Source of the DNA: an uncultured Actinoplanes sp.
GTDB taxonomy: Bacteria; Actinomycetota; Actinomycetes; Mycobacteriales; Micromonosporaceae
Assembly: GCF_934643405.1 (NCBI RefSeq)
Contig: NZ_CAKUCL010000209.1
Location: 1-12,660, forward strand
Direction: 5' to 3'
Length of the DNA stretch: 12,660 bases
A program made the position numbers and the translations under genes. The notes under the pieces are model-generated. The model was not told the DNA's origin, did not search any database, and was given only the letters and a program-made list of their open reading frames with translations. Shown one piece after another: positions 5,210 to 11,646 of this stretch (its first letter is position 1; each line of letters starts with the position of its first letter).

Positions 5210-6073
5210 GTGAAAATCATTCGGAAAAGCGTAATACCTGACGCTGACCAAGAAATTGTCGCGATACCCGGACGCCTCGAGACACTCGAGGTCGCCATCG
5301 ACATCGGCGGTACCGGCTGGCGCGTCGCCATGCGGGACGCCGGGACGGTGCGGATACTCGGACGAGGTTTGACGGGCACCCGGAACGTGACCGGGCTGAG
5401 TGGACTGCGAGATGTCGTGAGGGCGGCCTGCGGTCCTGACACGAGGGCCGGCGTCGCGTTCCCGGGCGCGGTCGACCGGCGCGGGGTGGTCACCGCCTGG
5501 CCGAACCGGCCGCAGTGGATCGGCTACGATCTGCGGTCCGCGCTCGGCGTGCCGGCGGCGACGCCACTGTCCATCTGCGACGACGGACTGGCGGCGATGA
5601 TGGGAGAGACTCGGATCGGTGTCGCGGCCGATCTCGCTGATCTACTGTTTCTGACTCTGGGCACAGGAATCGGCGGCGGCCTGGTGATCGACCGCCGGGT
5701 ACGCCAGCCCAGTGCGCCGGACGCGCGGACCATTGGTCACCTGGTGAACCTCGGCACCGCACGGCGCTGCCGCTGCGGTCGGATCGGCTGCTTGCAGACG
5801 GCGTTGGATACCTTGCCGAACGACAGCGAACTGCTGAGCGACGGGCTGACCGCATGGCCGGACGGCGGACGTCTGGTGTCGGCCGTCACCGACCTCGCCT
5901 CGCTGGCCGGGGTCGGGACGGTTCTCCTGACCGGAGGGCTGCTCGACCGGGCCGGGCTGCGCACCGCATTGACCTCCGCACTGACCCGGTCTGGCCTGGA
6001 CGCGACGGTTCCGCCGGCACCCGGCCGTTCGGCCCTGCTCGGTGCATTCTTCGCGCAGGAGCGGATCGATTGA
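5210..6073 (+). CDS. ROK-family sugar kinase, probable kanosamine 6-kinase (RifN role)
   Basis: 287 residues. It has the ROK phosphate loop DIGGTGWRVA (31-40), a catalytic-Asp segment CDDGLAAMMGE (123-133, D125), the second ATP loop GTGIGGG (151-157), IGH (175-177) and the zinc knuckle CRCGRIGC (187-194). Compared with glucose-phosphorylating ROK enzymes, three sugar-contact positions differ: Asn-Asp becomes Asp-Asp (D124), ExGH becomes TIGH (T174), and GCxE becomes GCLQ (Q196). That suggests a substrate other than plain glucose. Followed by RifM-, RifL- and RifK-like genes, kanosamine is the best guess, giving kanosamine 6-phosphate for the aminoshikimate pathway. The GTG at 5210 is the only usable start in frame but has a poor ribosome site and leaves a 30-residue lead before DIGGT. 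A mini-ORF at 5194-5241 overlaps the start. Its own stop overlaps the next gene (TTGA). Confidence 0.8.
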   Translation: MKIIRKSVIPDADQEIVAIPGRLETLEVAIDIGGTGWRVAMRDAGTVRILGRGLTGTRNVTGLSGLRDVVRAACGPDTRAGVAFPGAVDRRGVVTAWPNRPQWIGYDLRSALGVPAATPLSICDDGLAAMMGETRIGVAADLADLLFLTLGTGIGGGLVIDRRVRQPSAPDARTIGHLVNLGTARRCRCGRIGCLQTALDTLPNDSELLSDGLTAWPDGGRLVSAVTDLASLAGVGTVLLTGGLLDRAGLRTALTSALTRSGLDATVPPAPGRSALLGAFFAQERID

Positions 6074-6732
6074 ATATCTGCGTGCTGTTTGATCTCGACG
6101 GAACGCTTGTCGACTCCGAACAGATCGCCGTCGAGTCGTTCCGTGAGGCTTTCGCCGAATGCGTCGGTTGCGGTGATCCACCGGTATCCGAATTTCTGGC
6201 GATGGCCGGCATGCCGTTCGAGCGAATCGTCGAACGACTGACGTTGCCCACGGCCATGGTCGACTTGTTTCGTCAATATTCCGTCGCGCGATCACACCGC
6301 GTGCGACTGTTCGCCGGCATATCGCCGATGCTGACGATGCTGGCCTCGGCGGACGTCCGCATGGGCATCATCACGGGTAAGGACCGCCCCCGCGCCGAGC
6401 AGATCATCGGCCGCCTCGGATTGGACTGCTACTGCACAGAGCTGGTCACGCCGTCCGATCCGCCTGCGCCGAAACCGTCGCCGGACGGGGTGCAGTGGCT
6501 GTTACGCCGGTTGCGGGGTGAAGCCGCCGGCGCGGTGCTGGTCGGCGACTCCCCGAACGACATCCGGGCCGGCCAGGCGGCGGGCGTCCGTACCGTGGCC
6601 TGCACCTGGGGGGCCGGCCTGCCACCGGCCCTCACTGCGGCCCGGCCGGACGAGCTGGTCCACTCGGTCGCCGAGCTGACCGGTGTCCTGGCGGGCCACG
6701 CCCGGCTCACCACGTCGGGGAGCCGGTCATGA
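6070..6732 (+). CDS. HAD-superfamily phosphatase (RifM-like role in kanosamine formation)
   Basis: 220 residues, beginning with TTG at 6070; the TTGA overlap with the kinase stop and AGGAG at 6057-6061 (8-nt spacing) favour this start over the in-frame GTG at 6082. All four HAD motifs are present: FDLDGT (D8 nucleophile, D10), ITG (T102), KPSP (K135) and GDSPNDI (D160, D164). A helical cap of about 70 residues sits between motifs I and II, as in phosphoglycolate phosphatase/beta-phosphoglucomutase-like members. In rifamycin-type clusters the homologous RifM acts with RifL and RifK in forming kanosamine from UDP-glucose; the same role is inferred here from the neighbouring genes, not from substrate residues. 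The stop overlaps the next ATG (ATGA). General sugar-phosphate phosphatase is the fallback description. Confidence 0.85.
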   Translation: MNICVLFDLDGTLVDSEQIAVESFREAFAECVGCGDPPVSEFLAMAGMPFERIVERLTLPTAMVDLFRQYSVARSHRVRLFAGISPMLTMLASADVRMGIITGKDRPRAEQIIGRLGLDCYCTELVTPSDPPAPKPSPDGVQWLLRRLRGEAAGAVLVGDSPNDIRAGQAAGVRTVACTWGAGLPPALTAARPDELVHSVAELTGVLAGHARLTTSGSRS

Positions 6733-7802
6733 GACGACCCGGCCGAAACACGGTGGTAGTGGGCGCCGGGGCGATAGCGCAACGGGTTCATCTGCCGTGC
6801 CTCATCGCGCATGAAGGGATCGGTCGCGTCCTCGTCATGGACCCCGACGAGCGCGCCATGCGCCGGGTAACCGGCATTTTCCCGGTCGAGCCGTACGCCG
6901 GGAAACTCGCCGACGTACCGGCCGACCTTGCCGTAATTTGCACCCCGCCGCGGTCACACGCTGCCCTCGTCCGGGCCGCTCTCACCGCCGGCATGGACGT
7001 CATCTGCGAGAAGCCGCTGGTCACCTCGGCGGCTGACGCCACTGAGCTGGTGCGACTGGCCCAGGACAAAGGCAAGCGGCTTTTTCCCTGCTACACCAAC
7101 CGTTTTCGGCCCGACGTCCAGCGTCTCCGCGACCTCATCCGCACGGGGGAGCTAGGCGTCGTCAGCGAGGTCCGAGCCGACTGGTCGCGCCGGGCCGGCG
7201 TACCCGCGAGTGCTGGCGGCTGGGAGTCCGGGGTGCTCTGGGACCTGGGCTCCCACCTGGTCGACCTGGCTCTGTGGTGCACCGGCTGGGCTGGGCCGGT
7301 GACGGCGTTCGCTCGCGGCGTCCGGCCGGGGCCTGGCAGCGCAACGCCGACAGCCGGCTGGTACGGCGCCGGGTCGCCCAGCGCGCCCCCGGCAATCGAG
7401 TACGCCACGGTCAACTGCCTGGCCGGGTTTGCTGCCGGGACGCTGTCCGTCCGCGCCTCCTGGCACGGCGCGGTGGCGACGGATTCGGTAACGGTCCGGG
7501 TTTGCGGCTCGAAGGCAACCGCTGAGCTGCGTACGGTCTTCGGTTTCAGCCCTGACCGGCAGACTGTCGCCGGACCCTGCCTGCGGGTGTCGGACCAGGA
7601 CGGTGGAGGCTGGCGGGACGTCATCGCGGCCCAGCCGCGGCAGCCGGACGAGTACCTGATCCAGCTGGACGAGGCACTGCGGCTGCGAGCGGCGGATCAG
7701 TCGCGGGCCGCGATCCGGTCGGTGGCTCTGGGCGAGCTCTTCACCCGATCGCTGAGCGAGGGCGGCGCCGTGACCGCGCACTTGGTCGAGGAGGGACTGT
7801 GA
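6729..7802 (+). CDS. Gfo/Idh/MocA-family NAD(P)-dependent oxidoreductase (RifL-like sugar-nucleotide 3-dehydrogenase)
   Basis: 357 residues. The N-terminal Rossmann fold has VVGAGAIA (10-17), an acidic residue ending strand 2 (MDPD), CTPPRSH (71-77) and the family EKP signature (E94-K95-P96). The catalytic pair follows in GVLWDLGSHLVDL, D172 and H176, matching the GxxxDxxxH pattern. Members oxidise a sugar hydroxyl, usually at C3 in nucleotide-sugar enzymes. Directly upstream of an AHBA-synthase-family aminotransferase, the expected job is to make a 3-keto sugar nucleotide (3-keto-UDP-glucose in the rifamycin scheme) that the aminotransferase turns into the 3-amino sugar. ATG start overlaps the upstream stop and the stop overlaps the next GTG start, so production is coupled. 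The exact substrate is inferred from context. Confidence 0.85.
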   Translation: MRRPGRNTVVVGAGAIAQRVHLPCLIAHEGIGRVLVMDPDERAMRRVTGIFPVEPYAGKLADVPADLAVICTPPRSHAALVRAALTAGMDVICEKPLVTSAADATELVRLAQDKGKRLFPCYTNRFRPDVQRLRDLIRTGELGVVSEVRADWSRRAGVPASAGGWESGVLWDLGSHLVDLALWCTGWAGPVTAFARGVRPGPGSATPTAGWYGAGSPSAPPAIEYATVNCLAGFAAGTLSVRASWHGAVATDSVTVRVCGSKATAELRTVFGFSPDRQTVAGPCLRVSDQDGGGWRDVIAAQPRQPDEYLIQLDEALRLRAADQSRAAIRSVALGELFTRSLSEGGAVTAHLVEEGL

Positions 7803-8950
7803 CCGATCTGAAGATCCCCGTCCGCACGACACCGTTTCCCACATGGCCCCGGCCGACGTCGGCCGCCGCGACGAGGCTGACCGACGCCTATGCCAGCGGA
7901 CACTGGTGGCAGTCCGGCGGCGGCATGGCCGAGGAACTGGAAGCCCGCCTGGCCGGCGACCACGGAGCCACCGGCTGCGTCGCCGTGGCCAACGGCACGC
8001 TCGCGTTGGAAGTGGCGCTTCGGGCGCTCGGCATCGGCGCCGGGGACGAGGTCCTGGTGCCGGCCACCACCTTCGTCTCGTCCGCGTCGGCCGTGGTGGC
8101 GGTCGGCGCCAGGCCTGTCCCGGTCGACGTTCTCCCCACGACCTGGTGTGTGGACATGAGCGCGGCCAAGGCCGCCATCGGGCCGCGTACCAGGGCGTTC
8201 ATCGTGGTGCACCTCGCCGGGCAGCCGGTCGACCTGCCGACCGCCCGGGAACTCTGCGACCGGCACGGCATCGCCATGATCGAGGACAGCGCCCAGGCGA
8301 CCACCGCCCGCTGGGACACCTGCCGAGTCGGCACCGTCGGTGACCTCACCACCTTCAGCTTCCAGGCGGCCAAGCTCCTGCCCGGTGGCGACGGCGGCGC
8401 CGTGCTCGTCCGCTCGGACACCCAGGTTCTCCGCCGCGCCGAGATGATCGCCAACTGCGGCCGACCCCGGGGCAGCGGCAGCTACGACTATCGCGAGATC
8501 GGCACCAACGCCCGGATCAGCGAATTCGCGGCTGCTCTGGTGCTCGGCCACCTTCCCGAGTACGAGGAACTGTTCGTTATCCGTGACCGCAACGCGCGCC
8601 GGCTTGCCGAGGCGCTGGGCAAACTCGAGCAGGACCTGGTCGTCGGCACCGATCCCGCCGTCACTCGGCACGACCGGTACATGTTTCTCATCCGGCTGCC
8701 GCGCGAGGTGGCGGCGCGATCCGCCAACGCGGCCGTGGCGGGCGCTCTGACCGCCACCGGAATACCCGCGGCACCGATGTACTCAGCCTGGCCGCACACG
8801 CCGGCCTATGCCCCGTTCCGCGCGCCGGCACCGGTGGCCGCCGAAGCGGCCACGCGCGGCGTGTGGTTGCACCATCGCCTCCTGCTCGACCCGGACGTCG
8901 CCGAGGACGTCACCCGTGCGGTACGGCAGGTGTGTGGCCTCGATGCCTGA
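7799..8950 (+). CDS. DegT/DnrJ/EryC1 aminotransferase of the AHBA-synthase (RifK) family
   Basis: 383 residues. It resembles RifK along its length as I remember that protein: FPTWP near the start, SGHWWQSGG (33-41), ANGTLALEVAL (64-74), VPATTFVSS, IEDSAQA (D163, which should contact the pyridine nitrogen of PLP), FSFQAAKLLPGGDGGAV with K192 as the PLP lysine, CGRPRG, the NARISEF segment and VWLHHRLLL near the end. RifK is bifunctional: it aromatises aminodehydroshikimate to AHBA and, with RifL, transaminates the 3-keto sugar nucleotide. The RifL-like gene next door argues for the second role. Whether AHBA synthase activity is kept cannot be read from the sequence, and an EPSP synthase in the cluster would make sense if it is not. 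GTG start overlapping the previous stop; the end overlaps the next gene by 8 nt. Confidence 0.88.
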   Translation: MTDLKIPVRTTPFPTWPRPTSAAATRLTDAYASGHWWQSGGGMAEELEARLAGDHGATGCVAVANGTLALEVALRALGIGAGDEVLVPATTFVSSASAVVAVGARPVPVDVLPTTWCVDMSAAKAAIGPRTRAFIVVHLAGQPVDLPTARELCDRHGIAMIEDSAQATTARWDTCRVGTVGDLTTFSFQAAKLLPGGDGGAVLVRSDTQVLRRAEMIANCGRPRGSGSYDYREIGTNARISEFAAALVLGHLPEYEELFVIRDRNARRLAEALGKLEQDLVVGTDPAVTRHDRYMFLIRLPREVAARSANAAVAGALTATGIPAAPMYSAWPHTPAYAPFRAPAPVAAEAATRGVWLHHRLLLDPDVAEDVTRAVRQVCGLDA

Positions 8951-9590
8951 CCTGGCCGTCGGTTATTTCCGGCTGGAACACCTGGTGTGCGAAGTGGGCC
9001 GGCCCGGTGACCCACCGGGCTACCTCTGGTACGAGCTGGACTGGGACGACCCCGCGGTCGTCGCCGCCAACGAGGCAGTGGCTCCAGCCGGGTCGGCCAG
9101 GGTCATCGCGGCCACGCGCCGTGGCCCGCACGCCACCGTACGGGAGGTAGTGCCATCGATCGGCCCGGCCACCCATGTGCAGTTCGAGGTTCCCCGCAGC
9201 GCCGAGGGGCGGACGGCGGTCGCCGCGATCCGGGACAGCGGCCGGACACCGGTGCCGGCCCTCCATCTGACGGCGACGCCGGCCGGCCCTGGCGAACTGA
9301 GGAACCGCGTGGAGGCCCTGGCCGAACTGGGCACGGACCTGATCAAGCTGGTCTTTCCGGCGCCCCGGCTCGAACACATCCGCTGGGCCGAGGCGCTGCT
9401 CGACAATTGGCCCCAGCGGTCGGTCGGGCTCAGCCTCACTCCGGCGGGCGGTCGGCAGGGGAGAGTGGCGGCGGCGCTGGCCGGGTCACGGCTCGTGTTC
9501 GCTCCCCTGAGTGCCACCGCCGAACGGATGCCGGCCTCGTGGTACCGCGCTCTCGCGGTGAGCGCGTCAGTCGGTGCTGATGCGGCATAG
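8943..9590 (+). CDS. Divergent type I 3-dehydroquinate dehydratase-like protein
   Basis: 215 residues, a little short for the family (about 220-250). The second half follows type I DHQ dehydratase: an acidic residue in VQFEV (E82), a His in ALHLTATP (H108, close to the catalytic His of HDFxxTP but one residue off), GTDLIKLV with K135 where the Schiff-base lysine is expected, then LSLTPAGGRQGRVAAALAGSRLVFAPL matching the GxxGxxSR and GS-x-x-TF end strands. The N-terminal 70 residues are poorly conserved, and the lid Gln seems absent (SATAERMP). It would dehydrate 3-dehydroquinate, or here more likely 5-amino-5-deoxy-DHQ. The rifamycin cluster uses an unrelated type II enzyme (RifJ), so this would be a non-homologous replacement. 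ATG 8943 overlaps the aminotransferase stop. The family call is by eye and could be a relative with changed chemistry. Confidence 0.65.
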   Translation: MPDLAVGYFRLEHLVCEVGRPGDPPGYLWYELDWDDPAVVAANEAVAPAGSARVIAATRRGPHATVREVVPSIGPATHVQFEVPRSAEGRTAVAAIRDSGRTPVPALHLTATPAGPGELRNRVEALAELGTDLIKLVFPAPRLEHIRWAEALLDNWPQRSVGLSLTPAGGRQGRVAAALAGSRLVFAPLSATAERMPASWYRALAVSASVGADAA

Positions 9591-9597
9591 GGCGTCG

Positions 9598-9717
9598 CTA
9601 GAGATGTAGATAGACGTCTTGGAACATGACGGCGGCAACGTTGGCGCCCGCAAGTGACGGCACCTGGCGCTCAATCTCCGGGGGCGTCCGATCCAACGTG
9701 ATCTTGTTCTTAGTCAT
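9598..9717 (-). CDS. Possible 39-residue small protein in the junction
   Basis: The minus strand runs ATG to TAG for 40 codons. The product starts MTKNKITLDRTPPEIERQV and ends VMFQDVYLHL. It sits alone between the last biosynthetic gene and the mobile module. The amino-acid mix looks protein-like and GC3 is moderate, but the ribosome site is poor (CTAGAG touches the ATG). The 9-bp sequence CTAGAGATG at the start recurs inverted as CATCTCTAG at the stop. It may be a small gene, a second precursor-like peptide, or the leftover end of a decayed gene. No family recognised. Confidence 0.3.
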   Translation of the reverse strand: MTKNKITLDRTPPEIERQVPSLAGANVAAVMFQDVYLHL

Positions 9718-9723
9718 CTCTAG
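9598..9723. repeat. 9-bp inverted repeat flanking the junction segment
   Basis: CTAGAGATG at 9598-9606 and CATCTCTAG at 9715-9723 are exact reverse complements, 108 nt apart, enclosing a segment that is less GC-rich than its surroundings. The arms are too short to claim a transposon end. They mark the edge between the biosynthetic and integrative parts. Confidence 0.35.
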
Positions 9724-9739
9724 ATGTCAGCGTTCGCCG

Positions 9740-10459
9740 GTGGACGTGGCCTACACGCCCATGGCGCAGAACCACCCCGTGGCTTCCGAGGCCGGTCTTG
9801 TGCCGGTACCGGTCGCCGTTGTCCTGCCGCCGGGTAGCCGGCGGCTTTTCTCGGCTGGCCGCGTCGTGCCGGATTGGCACGGTGTTGGCGCCCGTGAGGT
9901 TGCTGGCCTGATCAGTTGGTTGAGTGTGGTCGGTGATCTGGTTGTCGAGGTGGACGGACACCCGACGGTCCAGCGAGCCGCCGATCACCTGGGCCGCCGG
10001 TTCACCGCGCCTGCCTGCAGGTGCCGATCTGCGCAGCCGGCATCCGACGACCGTCCGTCGAGCCACAGCCGCTTGGTCCGATTGATCTTCGCGGCTTTGC
10101 CGCGCCCCGAGGTCGGGCCGATGGACGTGCACGGCATCGCCACCGACATGTACGCCTGGCGGTCCCTGCTGCGCGCCGGCGGCTATCTGGTCACCGTCCT
10201 GACATCCGCCGACTGCGATGTCGAGGGTACGGCTCGGGCCGGGAGCCTGCGGGCGACGGTCATCGCCGCAGCCCGCGCTGCCGAGTTCAGTTGGCAGCAA
10301 GAGTTCCTGGTGCTCACCGCACCACTGCCCGACGTCGAGCCGCGCGCCCGGCATGACGAACCGGCGGATCTGCCGGCCGCCCTGGTCGACGGCCGTCATC
10401 GGCGCGCCCATCGCAAGGTGCTGGCCTTCCGCAACGACGGGGGCGCCAGCGATGCCTGA
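9740..10459 (+). CDS. Methyltransferase-like protein lacking a catalytic motif, integrative-element associated
   Basis: About 239 residues from the GTG at 9740, or 232 from the ATG at 9761; the frame is open back to 9626, but that part is not protein-like and overlaps the junction, and no start has a good ribosome site. The pattern suggests a class I SAM-dependent fold: WLSVVGDLVVEVDGHPTVQRAADHLG resembles motif I and the following helix (first half, written here as key parts VVGDLVVEVD and TVQRAADHLG), RLIFAALPRP stands where DPPY/SPPY is expected, and then WRSLLRAGGYLVTVLT, the typical LxPGGxLV strand, and a closing HRKVLAFR. With no D/S-P-P-Y motif it is probably not a base methyltransferase by itself. 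It overlaps the next gene, a true methyltransferase, by 8 nt, so it may act as its partner. Function unproven. Confidence 0.6.
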   Translation: MDVAYTPMAQNHPVASEAGLVPVPVAVVLPPGSRRLFSAGRVVPDWHGVGAREVAGLISWLSVVGDLVVEVDGHPTVQRAADHLGRRFTAPACRCRSAQPASDDRPSSHSRLVRLIFAALPRPEVGPMDVHGIATDMYAWRSLLRAGGYLVTVLTSADCDVEGTARAGSLRATVIAAARAAEFSWQQEFLVLTAPLPDVEPRARHDEPADLPAALVDGRHRRAHRKVLAFRNDGGASDA

Positions 10460-11330
10460 CCAGGCCAACGACCCGAACCTGCTGCAAGGCTCGGTGTTCC
10501 TGACCGGACAGGTGTGCTCCCGCGAGCAACGCCGTGGCCGCTACACGCCGGCGTCGATGGCCCACCCGGGCAAGATGCTGCCCTCGATCGCCCGCTATCT
10601 GATCCACACCTACACCCGAGTCGGCGAGTGGGTGTGCGACCCGATGGCCGGCATCGCCACCACCGTCGTCGAGGCCATGCACTTGGGTCGGCACGGTATC
10701 GGGGTGGAGTACGAGCCCCGATGGGCGGCGCTCGCGACCGACAACCTGCACCTGGCCATGTCGCAGGGAGCATCCGGCGTCGGCCAGATCGTGCAAGGCG
10801 ACGCCCGGCGCCTGCCCGCCCTCATCCCACCCGAGCTGCACGGGCGGATCGCGCTGGTGATCACCTCACCGCCGTACGGCCCGTCCACCCACGGACACGC
10901 CCGCACCCCCGGACCCCGCCGCGGCAAGGTCCGTAAAATCAACCACTCGTACGGTGGTGCGGACAACCTCGCCTACCGCGACCGTGACCACCTCGCCGAC
11001 GGCTTCACCCAGATCCTCACCGGCGCCGCCGCGATCCTGCGCCCTGGCGGCATCGTCGCGGTGACCGCCCGCCCCTACCGCCGCCACGGCGAACTCATCG
11101 ACATCCCCGGCATGGTCACCGCCGCCGGCACCAACGCCGGCCTACACCTGCGCGAGGAATGCGCGGCGTTGATCGCCGGGGTCCGCGACGGCCGACTCGT
11201 CCCCCGGGCCTCGTTCTTCCAACAGAAAAACGTCCGTGCCGCAATCGCCGCCGGACAGCCGCAGTGGCTCCTGCAACACGAGGACGTGATCCTTTTCCAG
11301 GCGCACCCGTCGGGACACGACCATGGCTGA
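10452..11330 (+). CDS. TRM11-family / N4-N6-type DNA methyltransferase
   Basis: 292 residues from the ATG at 10452, which overlaps the previous stop; the longer upstream frame merely runs antisense to nothing and is not protein-like. Residues 33-50 (PASMAHPGKMLPSIARYL) and DPMAGIATTVVEA (63-75) form the SAM-binding entry, GVEYEPRWAALA (84-95) holds the acidic motif II, QGDARRLP (115-122) motif III, TSPPYG (138-143) the catalytic motif IV, and LRPGGIVAVTARPYRRHGEL (196-215) the following strand. These features define amino-methyltransferases of N4-cytosine/N6-adenine type, annotated as site-specific or TRM11-like in integrative elements. The usual GxGTT of motif I reads GIATT here, a Gly to Ala change. 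The probable role is modifying element DNA to escape host restriction, but the target sequence cannot be told. Confidence 0.8.
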   Translation: MPDQANDPNLLQGSVFLTGQVCSREQRRGRYTPASMAHPGKMLPSIARYLIHTYTRVGEWVCDPMAGIATTVVEAMHLGRHGIGVEYEPRWAALATDNLHLAMSQGASGVGQIVQGDARRLPALIPPELHGRIALVITSPPYGPSTHGHARTPGPRRGKVRKINHSYGGADNLAYRDRDHLADGFTQILTGAAAILRPGGIVAVTARPYRRHGELIDIPGMVTAAGTNAGLHLREECAALIAGVRDGRLVPRASFFQQKNVRAAIAAGQPQWLLQHEDVILFQAHPSGHDHG

Positions 11331-11562
11331 CCACCCCGGCCCGGACGACGCGTTGCAGCTCTACACCGCGGACCAGGCCGCTGCCCTGCTGCAGGTGTCG
11401 CCTACGTGGCTGCGCAAGAAGGCCACGGCCCGGCAGATCCCCAGCACTTTCGTCGGCCGACACCTGCGCTTCTCCGCCGCCGATCTCGCCGCGATCCTGC
11501 ACGCCGGTACCCGACCTCCAACCTCAACGACGGCACCTCTCGGCGGGACACGCCGGCCTTGA
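11323..11562 (+). CDS. Excisionase-like helix-turn-helix DNA-binding protein
   Basis: 79 residues. The core LYTADQAAALLQVSPTWLRK (13-32) is a MerR/HTH_17-type helix-turn-helix, followed by a wing, IPSTFVGRHLRFSAADLAAIL, where the basic residues contact DNA. This is the standard small excisionase or element regulator encoded just before actinobacterial integrases. The ATG overlaps the methyltransferase stop by 8 nt, and the integrase starts 84 bp downstream. It probably directs excision by the adjacent integrase or controls the module. Confidence 0.8.
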   Translation: MADHPGPDDALQLYTADQAAALLQVSPTWLRKKATARQIPSTFVGRHLRFSAADLAAILHAGTRPPTSTTAPLGGTRRP

Positions 11563-11646
11563 TTGAGCCGCGCACAGATACGTCCATGGACACCCCGACC
11601 ACTACTGCGGTCGACCCCCATCCCACACCTGACCAAAGGAAAGATC

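Noticed and set aside
7697..8671. 324-residue minus-strand ORF
   Set aside because: Shadow of the DegT aminotransferase, whose catalytic motifs are unmistakable.
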